From assembly GCA_031366605.1 (NCBI GenBank), contig JANLOO010000006.1:1-64000 (forward strand): a stretch of DNA of 64,000 nt, read 5' to 3'. This DNA comes from CALMEC01 sp031366605. GTDB taxonomy: Bacteria > Actinomycetota > Thermoleophilia > Miltoncostaeales > Miltoncostaeaceae. This document shows positions 1 to 7,004 of the stretch, in pieces. Under the pieces are notes generated by a model. It saw nothing but the letters and a program-made list of their open reading frames with translations, had not been told where the DNA came from and made no database searches. The position numbers and the translations under genes were made by a program. Every line of letters begins with the position of its first letter. Position 1 is the first letter of the stretch.

Positions 1-132
1 AAGGCCTACATCAACAGGCGCATCAGCGAAGGCAAAACCAGGCGCGAAGCACTCCGCGCCCTCAAACGACACGTCACACGACGCGCCTACACCATCCTCA
101 AAACGACCAGCCCCGCCCTTGACAACCCATAG
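1..132 (+). pseudogene. IS110-family transposase, C-terminal end (cut by window edge)
   Basis: The first 43 codons read as the end of an IS110-type (transposase_20) DNA recombinase, with KTRREALRALKRH and a final SPALDNP before TAG at 130. The tail closely resembles, but is not identical to, the tail of the element at 881-1936 (KTKREAIRALKRH, SRALDNP), so these are two related copies. The downstream sequence GGAGCAT then runs straight into half of a family A palindrome, exactly as at the other copy. The rest of the element lies outside the window, so whether it is intact is unknown. Confidence 0.85.
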
Positions 133-138
133 GAGCAT

Positions 139-170
139 CACCGAGGGGTGAACCCTGTTTCGCCTCCGGA
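139..170 (+). repeat. Family A palindromic repeat, right half, at the IS110 end
   Basis: CACC, GAGGGGTGAACC and then GTTTCGCCTCC match the right half of the intact family A repeats. The sequence starts directly after the GGAGCAT end of the IS110 copy. The other half must be on the far side of that element, outside the window. Confidence 0.7.
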
Positions 171-214
171 GTTTGGAGTTCCGGGGAGGACGGGTGCGGG
201 GTAGGCTTTTCTCC

Positions 215-844
215 ATGGAACCGCCAGACGCCGTCGAGATCCGGGTGCTCGGCTGCCTCATCGAGAAGCAGCGGACGACCCCCGATGTCTACCCGTTGTC
301 GCTGAACAGCCTCCGCCTTGCGTGCAACCAGGCGACGAACCGCGAGCCGGTGGTCGAATATGACGAGGCGACGATCCGCGACGCCCTGCAGCGGCTTGCG
401 CTCAGGCGGTGGTCCCGGTTGGCGAGCGACGCCGGCAGCCGTGCCACCAAGTACCGACACCTGCTCGACGAGACGCTCAGCGTGAAGCCACCGGAGATTT
501 CGGTCCTGACGGTGCTCATGCTCCGTGGGGCGCAGACTCCCGGCGAACTCAAGGCCCGCACCGAGCGGCTCTTCCTGTTCGCAAGCCTCGCCGACCTTGA
601 GCAGACGCTGGACGGACTGGCCGAGCGGCAGCTGGTCGAACGCCTGGAGCGTCGGCCGGGCCAGAAGGAAGAACGCTGGGTCCAGCTCCTCGGCGGCGCG
701 GCGTTGAACTCCGGGGAGAGCGCCGAGCCGGTGGACGACCCGGCTCCCGCAAAGGCCGATCGCCTCGCAGAACTCGAGGAGCGCGTCCGCCGACTCGAGG
801 AACAGATCACCACGCTGATCCCGGCTCGCCCTCGTGCCTTCTGA
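215..844 (+). CDS. YceH-like DUF480 protein (winged helix)
   Basis: This 209-residue protein matches the YceH/DUF480 family, which has two winged-helix domains and no firmly established role. The N-terminus EIRVLGCLIEKQ followed by TTPDVYPLSLN and ACNQATNREP is the family signature. A second conserved block is LTVLMLRGAQTPGELKART near residue 115. The last 30 residues form a short charged coiled coil (LAELEERVRRLEEQ). An in-frame ATG lies upstream at 173, but homology begins at the ATG at 215, so I use that. The gene sits between two IS110 copies pointing at it. Fragments of the same coding sequence recur at 6617-6673 and 10298-10331. Confidence 0.85.
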   Translation: MEPPDAVEIRVLGCLIEKQRTTPDVYPLSLNSLRLACNQATNREPVVEYDEATIRDALQRLALRRWSRLASDAGSRATKYRHLLDETLSVKPPEISVLTVLMLRGAQTPGELKARTERLFLFASLADLEQTLDGLAERQLVERLERRPGQKEERWVQLLGGAALNSGESAEPVDDPAPAKADRLAELEERVRRLEEQITTLIPARPRAF

Positions 845-859
845 GCCCGCGCAACACGG

Positions 860-875
860 CATTCACCTCGGGTGA
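860..875 (+). repeat. Family A palindromic repeat, left half, interrupted by IS110
   Basis: CATTCACCTCGGGTG is the left half of a family A repeat. Its right half (CCTGGCACCAGGAGGT) appears at 2232-2250, on the other side of the IS110 element. Joining the two halves recreates the intact repeat seen at 6399-6449. Confidence 0.85.
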
Positions 876-880
876 TGCTC

Positions 881-1936
881 CTACGGGTTGTCAAGGGCGC
901 GGCTGGTCGTTTCGAGGATGCGGTAGACGCGTCGGGGGACGTGGCGTTTGAGGGCGCGGATGGCTTCCCTCTTGGTCTTGCCTTCGCTGACGCGGCGGGT
1001 GATGCAGGCGATGGTTTCGGGGTCGCCGTTCGTGCGGGCCAGGGCGATGGTGTGGATGGCGTTGCCTGTGTTGGCGGTCGCCGCCGCGGTCGAGGCGGTG
1101 GCGGGTGGTGTTGCCGCTCGAGGCGGGGATCGGGGCGACGCCGGCGAGGCGCGCGAAGCATGCGTCGCTTCCTATGCGCCCGTGGTGTGACCAGCTGACC
1201 AACAGTTGCGCTGCGCTGATCGGCCCGACGCCGTACTCGTCGAGCAACTGTGGGTTGAGTGCCCTGACCCACGACGCGATGTCGCGTTCGTGTTGGTTCG
1301 CTTCGTCTGTGGCGGCCAAGCACCGTTTCGCGATCGCGCGTACAGACGCGATGATGCTGGCGTGGTAGCGGTCGTTCCTCGGCAACCGGAGTTTCGCGCA
1401 CTCGATGACGAGGAGATCTGCGCTCAACCCCCGCAAGCGTTGGCGGGTTCGGTCAGGCAAGCCGACCAGGAGGGATTTCAGTTGCCGGATCGCGTCGGTG
1501 CGGGTGTGTACCGCTCCGCGCCTCGCGATCATGAGTACCCGCAACGCTTCCCTGGGCCCCCGGCGTTCCCGCGGCTGGGTGTGGCGGTCGCGGCCGATGA
1601 CCATTCGCGCGGCGCGGATCGCGTCGAGCTCGTCGCTCTTGCCGCGGGTATCCGCGTCGCGCCGGTGGGGGTGGTCGACCTCCGCCACCCGCTCACCCGC
1701 CGCCTGGAGCACATCGTGAGGCCGGCGCCGTAGCTTCCGGTGCCCTCGATCGCCCACACCCTCCCGCCACGACCTGCGCGCCTGACTCGGCGTAGCGCGT
1801 CGCGATAGCCCGCGCCATCTGCCGAGGACTGGAACTGGTCGACGATCACGCCCGTTGCGCGTTCGACCACTGCGTAGGCGTGGGTGTCGCGGTGGGTATC
1901 GACACCGATGACGAACACGTCGTCGTCTGTAAACAT
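881..1936 (-). pseudogene. IS110-family transposase, frameshifted
   Basis: The start at 1936 has a good TGGAGG ribosome site. The N-terminal RuvC-like DEDD domain begins VFVIGVDTHRDTHAYAVV and continues to VWAIEGTGSYGAGL. The reading frame is then lost near 1715-1730 and resumes in another frame with AAGERVAEVDHP and KSDELDAIRAARMV. The C-terminal transposase_20 part is readable (DEYGVGPISAAQLL, RLAGVAPIPASSG). A second frame change near 1060-1075 leads to NTGNAIHTIALAR and the ending SRALDNP. Two frameshifts make it a pseudogene. They could also be sequencing errors, since all three segments are otherwise well conserved. Confidence 0.85.
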
Positions 1937-2231
1937 CCGTGGTACCTCCAACTTGGGTTTGGGGGGACACGGCGTCAGCTGGGAAGACACGAAGCGACCC
2001 GACGGTCCGGCACGACTGTGATGAGTCACACCCCCTGCCAGGGGTGGACAAGCTCCTACCGGGCCAAAACCAACGGGGACAGCGTCGCTCAGCTGGCGCC
2101 GACACACCGCCCCGGACAAATCACGAGAAAGACACCCCAAACCGGGGGTCAGCCTGGCACAGAGTCACGAACCGGTGAGCCGACGCAAGCCTCGCAGCAA
2201 CCCCAACCGGGCGCCACCCACACCCTCACAG
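1937..2231 (-). other. IS110 non-coding left end, candidate bridge-RNA region
   Basis: About 295 bases lie between the element edge and the transposase start. No ORF here looks real. Known IS110 elements such as IS621 encode a structured bridge RNA in this position. The stretch contains a GC-rich hairpin near 2027-2046, with CACCCCC and GGGGTGG arms around a TGCCA loop. It also has a 9-base match to the insertion target (GCCTGGCAC) at 2152-2160. The RNA assignment is by analogy only. Confidence 0.4.
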
Positions 2232-2251
2232 CCTGGCACCAGGAGGTCAAC
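2232..2251 (+). repeat. Family A palindromic repeat, right half, beyond IS110
   Basis: CCTGGCACCAGGAGGTCAACC completes the half repeat at 860-875. The usual trailing GTTCGCCTCC module is missing here. The stop codon of the neighbouring secreted-protein gene lies at the edge of this half repeat. Confidence 0.8.
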
Positions 2252-3466
2252 CTAGACGAGCAGGCTGCGAAGTTCCGCGGACGTGGTCACCATCTGGTCG
2301 CGGAACGAGATGCTGATCATTCCGGCCGGTGTGCTCACGAGCCGGGCCTCGAACTCCAGCAGCTGAGCCGTTGCCCCGGCCTTGTCGGCGGCACCGATCA
2401 ACGCAGCAATGTCGTCCAGGCGGTTGCGTTGCGAGGTGTAGAGGCCCGTGTTCGGAAGCAGCCCCTGGGCACGAGCGTCGGCCCAGCCCACGCGCATCTG
2501 CTCGATCGCGGCGATCGCCTGGGGCGACGCGGGGGACGACGCGGCTGGACTCGTCGGGTTGGCCGGGCCCGATGACACGACCGGGCTCGGAGCATCGGCC
2601 TGGGCAAACGTGCCGTTGAGCGCGAGGTAGACCGCCGCCAACGGACCCTCCCGTGCGGTCTCGACTGCAACGACGGTGATGACGGCACCGGCCGGGTACT
2701 TCGTGAGGTCGGCGTTCGCCGGAACGTTGATCGTGAACGCCAGCGGGAACGCCTTGGTACCGACCTGAAGCGTGACCGTGCGTGTCACCGCGTCAACGGC
2801 GCTCACGCGACCGGCCAACGGTACCGTCGGCGTTGCGCTCGCGGGCGCGGTCTGGACCACGCGTCGGCCAACCGGCCTACCGCCGGCGTCGAAGCTGACG
2901 GTGATCGAGACCTTCGAGCCGAGCTGACCGAGATCAGCTGTGGCGAGGGTACGCTTGCCACCGGGAAGCCACACAGCGCCTCGAAGAGGAATGACGATCG
3001 TGCTTCCCGGGATCGACACCGCAACGCCGCGGCGCCCGAACCGGCGGACGACGGTGCCGCGAAGGCTGGTCGTCCGCGCGACGCCCTTCAGCGGTGTGAG
3101 GCGCGATGAGTAGCTCCCATTCTTCGCGCGCTTGATGCCCCACTTGATCCCCCACTTGATGCCGGACGGCGCAACGGTCCACTTTGATGCCCGAGGCGGT
3201 GCTCCCCACTTGATGCCGTCGACCCTGACGCGAACTCCGGGGGCGACCCGGCGAAGCGAATGGATCGCATACACGCGGTGATCGTCAGTGACCACGACCG
3301 CGGTCGAGGACGCCGGCTGCCAGGCCACGACCACACCCTCGCGATTCGGAAGCGGAACACCCTGAACCGCACGCGCCGGCGGCACGACCGCCAGGGTCGA
3401 TCCTGCGATCGCGAGCAGCGCCAGCCGTGAGGAACGCAGCACAGCCCCTGGGAGGAGGGGACTCAT
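2252..3466 (-). CDS. Secreted protein of unknown function with IKWG repeats
   Basis: This 404-residue protein has an N-terminal signal peptide: a hydrophobic stretch LALLAIAGSTLAVV, then an Ala-rich cleavage region. I do not recognise the rest. Between residues 85 and 120 the tetrapeptide IKWG occurs several times (GIKWGIKWGIK), encoded by short tandem DNA repeats. The middle is beta-rich and resembles small OB-like or DUF5666-type modules (GRVSAVDAVTRTVTLQVG), followed by a Pro/Ser-rich linker and a helical C-terminus. The stop falls at the edge of the repeat carrying the IS110 insertion, so the original C-terminus may have been altered. Confidence 0.7.
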   Translation of the reverse strand: MSPLLPGAVLRSSRLALLAIAGSTLAVVPPARAVQGVPLPNREGVVVAWQPASSTAVVVTDDHRVYAIHSLRRVAPGVRVRVDGIKWGAPPRASKWTVAPSGIKWGIKWGIKRAKNGSYSSRLTPLKGVARTTSLRGTVVRRFGRRGVAVSIPGSTIVIPLRGAVWLPGGKRTLATADLGQLGSKVSITVSFDAGGRPVGRRVVQTAPASATPTVPLAGRVSAVDAVTRTVTLQVGTKAFPLAFTINVPANADLTKYPAGAVITVVAVETAREGPLAAVYLALNGTFAQADAPSPVVSSGPANPTSPAASSPASPQAIAAIEQMRVGWADARAQGLLPNTGLYTSQRNRLDDIAALIGAADKAGATAQLLEFEARLVSTPAGMISISFRDQMVTTSAELRSLLV

Positions 3467-3616
3467 GCGGTACCTATCGGCGGATCACCCGGATACCTTG
3501 AACTCGACGTACGTCAGCGACGCAAGACGGATACTGGACCAGAGGCGCGTCTCGTGACTTTGCCACCGTAGACGACAGGGACCGGACGCCCCAGCGTTCC
3601 ATCCCGTGTGGTCGGG

Positions 3617-3667
3617 GCGGCGAACCCTGAGGTTCACCTCGCAGTGCCCGGCACTTTGCGTGAATCG
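3617..3667 (-). repeat. Family A palindromic repeat (minus orientation)
   Basis: Read on the minus strand it is ATTCACGCAAAGTGCCGGGCACTGCGAGGTGAACC with GGTTCGCCGCC beyond. TTCAC/GTGAA and AGTGCC/GGCACT form the arms of the palindrome. Confidence 0.7.
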
Positions 3668-3705
3668 CCCAGGCAGTGCCCGGCACTTTGCGTGAATCGC
3701 CCAGG
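3642..3705 (+). repeat. Perfect 32-bp tandem duplication within a palindrome
   Basis: The 32 bases at 3642-3673 are repeated exactly at 3674-3705. Each unit contains AGTGCCCGGCACT and GCGTGAATCGCC, the core and one arm of the family A repeat. A third partial unit (CGGTGCCC) follows. Identity of the copies suggests a recent duplication. Confidence 0.9.
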
Positions 3706-3729
3706 CGGTGCCCATCGAGGCCGTGACGT

Positions 3730-3778
3730 CATTCCCCTCGGGCGCCTGGCACCCGGCGGTGAACCATGTTCGCCTCCG
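3730..3778 (+). repeat. Family A palindromic repeat
   Basis: CATTCCCCTCGGGCGCCTGG, then CACCCGGCGGTGAACC and GTTCGCCTCC, has the order of the other family A copies. Together with 3617-3705 it fills most of the 480-base gap between two divergent genes. Confidence 0.75.
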
Positions 3779-3947
3779 TAACAGTCGCGGTCTTTGCAGC
3801 CAACTGCCGCGCGCTCCGGCTCTTGCATTTCTCGGTGGCGTACGGCAGGCTTGGCCGCGCGGGACGGATCGACCTCCGTTGAGGGACGGATTGACTCCCG
3901 TTGAGTCCGTCGAGTGTCGGCACCCCGCCGGCCGAGAAAGGAGCCTG

Positions 3948-4496
3948 ATGACCGTACGCAAGCTCGTTTTCGCTCTAGCGTTGGCCTGCGTGGCCGCGAT
4001 CGCCCCAATCGCGGCCGGCAACGCCGCGAGCGTCACCAGAATCAAAGCGGTCACGTCGGCTCCGACGGTGAAGATCAACCGCTACATCCAGAGCGGCCTG
4101 CGATGGAACAGGGACATCTACACGGTGCGCTCCGGCGGCACGCTGCACATCGTCAATCGCGCCGCCGGCGAGGGTCCCCACACCTTTACCGTCGTGCGCC
4201 CGAAGGACGAGCCGCATACCGGCCTGCAGGTCGTCAGGTGCCTCATCTGCGCGAAGCTCGGCAAGGCGCACGGCGCGGATCCGAGCAGCGACGCGCCGCC
4301 CACGTTCCCGTTCCTCGAGAACGGCGTCGGTCAGGCAACGCCTCCGTTGGTTGACCGAGCCGGCGATTCAGGGATCACCGGCGCGGGGAAGCTCGGCGAG
4401 TACATTAACCTCAAGGTGACGGCACGGAGGGGCACGAAGCTGCACTTCATGTGCCTGATCCACCCGTGGATGCAGGCCGAGGTCGACGTTACGTGA
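3948..4496 (+). CDS. Secreted plastocyanin-like cupredoxin
   Basis: This 182-residue exported protein has a signal peptide (LVFALALACVAAIAPIAAG). Its single cupredoxin fold shows type 1 copper ligands: His in GEGPHTFTVV, then Cys, His and Met in the C-x2-H-x2-M run MCLIHPWM near the C-terminus. It probably carries electrons outside the cell. The start ATG has a GAAAGGAG site. It is the first gene of a three-gene operon; its stop overlaps the GTG of the multicopper oxidase gene. An insertion around CLICAKLG, between the first and second ligands, makes it longer than a simple plastocyanin. Confidence 0.85.
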   Translation: MTVRKLVFALALACVAAIAPIAAGNAASVTRIKAVTSAPTVKINRYIQSGLRWNRDIYTVRSGGTLHIVNRAAGEGPHTFTVVRPKDEPHTGLQVVRCLICAKLGKAHGADPSSDAPPTFPFLENGVGQATPPLVDRAGDSGITGAGKLGEYINLKVTARRGTKLHFMCLIHPWMQAEVDVT

Positions 4497-5464
4497 GACC
4501 CGCCGCCCGCGGTCGGCGCGGCGCGAGGACGCTTGCGGCAGCTTGCGTCCTCGCGCTCTGCGGGACCAGTGGTGGCGCGACGGGGTCCGCGTACGCCCGC
4601 GGGCAGGGACGGACGATCGACTACTGGATCGCCGCCGTGCCCGTCTCGTGGAATGTCGTTCCCAACGGACGGGACGCGATAATGGGAACGAAGATCTCGC
4701 TGGCGGACTCGGTGCTGGGGACGGTCGTGTATCGCCGGTTCAGCCCCCACTGGCGGAAGCCGCTGCAGAACGCGCCGCTGTCCAGCTCCGATGGGCTCGC
4801 GATCCCCGGTCCGTTGATCCGGGCGCGGGTGGGCGACCGCTTGCGTATCCACTTCAAGAACATGGACACGCTGCGCAACGCACCTCACTCGATGCATTTT
4901 CACGGTGTGCACTATCGCCCAGGGTCGGACGGGGCGTACGTGCCCGGCTTCTCGGGACGAGACGGAAACGTGAAGCCGGGCCAAAGTCATGTGTACCGGC
5001 TCACCGCCGGCAAGGACTCTGTCGGGGTCTGGCCGTACCACGACCACTCACCCTCGATGACCGAGTCGATCGGCGGCGGCATGTACGGCATGCTCTCGAT
5101 ACTCGGACGTGATGAACGGGCCCCCGACCGCGAGTTCGAGGTGGGCTTTTCGTCGATGGGCAACGGCTTCATGACGATCGATGGGCGCGCGTTCGTCGGG
5201 AACACACCGGTCTTCCACGCGAAGGTCGGTGAGCTCGTGCAGTGGGACGTCATGGCGATGGGGTCGGATTTCCACACGTTCCACGTTCACGGGCACCGCT
5301 GGATCGCGCCCGGTGGAGTGCCACGCGACACGCAGGCGGTCGGCCCGGCCGAGTCCTTCCGCATTCGGTGGCGCGAGGACGCTCCAGGCACTTGGCTGTA
5401 CCACTGCCACGTTGAGGACCACATGATGCGCGGAATGATCGGGATCTATCGGGTGTCGCGGTGA
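4493..5464 (+). CDS. Two-domain multicopper oxidase, secreted
   Basis: At about 323 residues it is the size of two-domain laccase-like oxidases, which act as trimers. All four copper-binding motifs are visible: HFHGVHY, WPYHDHS, HTFHVHGH and HCHVEDHM. An arginine-rich start followed by a hydrophobic stretch (AAACVLALC) indicates export, possibly by Tat. I place the start at the GTG at 4493, which overlaps the previous stop, rather than at the ATG at 4451, because signal-peptide sequence begins there. The family oxidises phenols, metals or nitrite-related substrates with O2; the substrate cannot be read from the sequence. Confidence 0.85.
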   Translation: MRPAARGRRGARTLAAACVLALCGTSGGATGSAYARGQGRTIDYWIAAVPVSWNVVPNGRDAIMGTKISLADSVLGTVVYRRFSPHWRKPLQNAPLSSSDGLAIPGPLIRARVGDRLRIHFKNMDTLRNAPHSMHFHGVHYRPGSDGAYVPGFSGRDGNVKPGQSHVYRLTAGKDSVGVWPYHDHSPSMTESIGGGMYGMLSILGRDERAPDREFEVGFSSMGNGFMTIDGRAFVGNTPVFHAKVGELVQWDVMAMGSDFHTFHVHGHRWIAPGGVPRDTQAVGPAESFRIRWREDAPGTWLYHCHVEDHMMRGMIGIYRVSR

Positions 5465-6291
5465 GCGCCAGAGGGCTCAGCTCCCTCGCTGTAGCCCTCG
5501 TGTTGCTGCAGGCCGCGGTCGCGGAGGCGACGCAGCAGGAGGTGAGCGTCCAGTTCTCCGCGTACGCCCCATCGCAGCTTGACGTTCTGCCGGGCGAGAC
5601 GGTGCAATGGACGAACATCAGCCAACGCACCCATACTGTGACCTCCGACACGGGCCTGTTCGACTCCGGCGAGCTTCCGGGGGACGCTCGCTTCACGTTC
5701 CCGTTCAGCTCTGTCGAGACGTATGCCTATCACTGCACGATTCATCCGAGCATCCGCGGCGAGGTCGACGTTCGGCGGGTGATCCTCGGGTCGTTGCCCA
5801 CGGCGGTCCTGTCGGTCGGCACTCGTGTCGAATTGACTGGCCGGACCGCCGACCCGACCCAGCCCGTGTACCTCCAGCGGAGCCTCGACGGATCCGCTTT
5901 CTCGACAATCTCCAGCGCCGCGCCCGCGCCCGACGGAACGTGGCGGGCGACGGTCAACGCCGCAGAGACGCGCTACTACCGCGCGACATCCGGCACCGAC
6001 GTCAGCCAGACCCGAAGGCTGCTCGTCTCCAGCCGCCGCGTGCACATTCGCAAGACGCGACAGGGTGTGCGCGTTACCGTCACACCGAGCGCCCCCTTTT
6101 CCCGGATTCTCGTCGAGGCCTACCTCCGGGAGCGGTTCGGCTGGTGGCCCGTCGTGAGAACCCGCGTCGACTACGTCTCGGAAGCCGACGTCCGCGTCCC
6201 CCGCCCTGCCAGGGTGAGGGTCGTGCTCGTCGATACGGACGGCTGGACGCCGCTCGCGACTAGCCGAACCGTGGTGCTCGCGAAGAAGTAG
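5461..6291 (+). CDS. Secreted cupredoxin-domain protein with C-terminal extension
   Basis: The GTG start overlaps the stop of the oxidase gene. A signal peptide (LAVALVLLQAAVAEA) precedes a cupredoxin-like domain with His in SQRTHTVTSD and the C-x2-H pair in YHCTIHPSI. The Met ligand expected after the second His is replaced (Ser-Ile), so the copper site may be type 2-like or altered. About 150 further residues look like beta-sandwich modules and match nothing I recognise. Overlap and co-orientation with the oxidase and first cupredoxin suggest one extracellular copper redox unit. Confidence 0.75.
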   Translation: MSARGLSSLAVALVLLQAAVAEATQQEVSVQFSAYAPSQLDVLPGETVQWTNISQRTHTVTSDTGLFDSGELPGDARFTFPFSSVETYAYHCTIHPSIRGEVDVRRVILGSLPTAVLSVGTRVELTGRTADPTQPVYLQRSLDGSAFSTISSAAPAPDGTWRATVNAAETRYYRATSGTDVSQTRRLLVSSRRVHIRKTRQGVRVTVTPSAPFSRILVEAYLRERFGWWPVVRTRVDYVSEADVRVPRPARVRVVLVDTDGWTPLATSRTVVLAKK

Positions 6292-6382
6292 TCGAGCTGC
6301 ACGGCGCGCCAGAGGGCAGCGGATGCGTCGGCGAGTCCGGGTCGCCATGTCAGGGACGACGCCGGGCGACCCTCTCGCAGGC

Positions 6383-6449
6383 ACTGACCACCCTCGGACC
6401 ATTCACCTCGGGTGCCTGGCACCAGGAGGTGAAGCGGGTTCGCCTCCAC
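6383..6449 (+). repeat. Family A palindromic repeat, most complete copy
   Basis: This copy reads TGACCACCCTCGGACCATTC, then ACCTCGGGTGCCTGGCACC, AGGAGGTGAAGC and GGGTTCGCCTCCAC. It is the best template for the family. TTCACCTC pairs with GAGGTGAA and GGTGCC with GGCACC. The TGACCACC-TCGGACC leader is shared with the copy at 9585-9646. Confidence 0.85.
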
Positions 6450-6616
6450 TACATCCACCGATCGCGGGCCCCGCGGGCCCGCCGAGGCCGACCGGCCCGC
6501 GCTGCTTGTGGGCGCACCGACCGGCCTCGAACAGGCACAATGAAACCAACTCAACGAGCCTCCACCAAAGCCGGGGCGGTTCACTCTTCCCCCAACAGGA
6601 GTAACAAAGTCCTACT
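6450..6616. other. Intergenic sequence without a recognisable gene
   Basis: Together with the flanking repeat and the yceH remnant this makes a 450-base gap between the cupredoxin operon and the MoaD-like gene. It contains a GC-rich inverted repeat (GGGCCCCGCGGGCCC near 6468). I see no supported ORF. Confidence 0.5.
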
Positions 6617-6673
6617 AACCGGCTCGAGGAACAGATCGCCACGCTGATCCCCCCTCGCCCACCTGCCTTCTGA
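6617..6673 (+). pseudogene. Remnant of the 3' end of a yceH-like gene
   Basis: The 19 codons NRLEEQIATLIP, then PRPPAF and TGA, match the last codons of the gene at 215-844 (RLEEQITTLIPARPRAF) at both DNA and protein level. Nothing upstream matches the remainder of that gene, so only a 3' scrap survives. Confidence 0.7.
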
Positions 6674-6742
6674 GGTCCCCGGATCCGACCCACACCCACG
6701 ACACACGCGGACGCATTCACTCTCGTGGCGTAGGATCGCGGC

Positions 6743-7003
6743 ATGCCGGTCGTCAAACTGAGTGGGCAACTCCAGTCACTGACCGGTGGTGAGCGGGAGC
6801 ACGAGGTCTCCGGAAGCACCGTGCGCGATGCCCTGATCGACCTGGAGGAGCGGCACCCCGCGATCCGCGGATGGATTCTGGACGAGCGCCGCGCGATTCG
6901 ACGTCACATCAGCGTCTTCGTCAACACGGTGGTCGCAGGAGCGGATACGCCGCTCGAGCCCGACGCCCGCGTCCACGTCCTGCCGTCGATCACAGGAGGG
7001 TGA
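6743..7003 (+). CDS. MoaD/ThiS-like ubiquitin-fold protein
   Basis: This 86-residue protein ends in the di-glycine tail (PSITGG) that ThiS, MoaD and related sulfur carriers need for adenylation and thiocarboxylation. The beta-grasp pattern includes GSTVRDALIDLEERHP and FVNTVVAGADTPLEPDARVHVLPSI. The following BNR-repeat gene starts two bases after its stop, so the two are cotranscribed. No activating E1-like enzyme or molybdenum cofactor gene is nearby, so the recipient of the sulfur is unknown. Confidence 0.85.
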   Translation: MPVVKLSGQLQSLTGGEREHEVSGSTVRDALIDLEERHPAIRGWILDERRAIRRHISVFVNTVVAGADTPLEPDARVHVLPSITGG

Positions 7004-7004
7004 G

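Larger units (their letters stand above)
876..2231 (-). mobile_element. IS110-family insertion sequence in a family A repeat
   Basis: The element runs from ATGCTCCTACGG, just outside the transposase stop, to CACCCTCACA beyond a roughly 295-base non-coding stretch upstream of the transposase. It has no terminal inverted repeats, as expected for IS110. The flanks are the two halves of one palindromic repeat, with a single G that could belong to either flank. No target duplication is visible. The exact boundary is uncertain by one or two bases. The transposase carries frameshifts, so this copy is probably inactive unless helped in trans. Confidence 0.8.

Noticed and set aside
289..1401. A 370-codon minus-strand frame across yceH and the IS110 gene
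   Set aside because: Arg/Pro-rich translation with no domain; it crosses two recognisable genes in other frames.
3642..3710. A possible CRISPR array from the 32-bp repeated units
   Set aside because: The units are directly adjacent with no spacers, only two are complete, and no cas gene is present.
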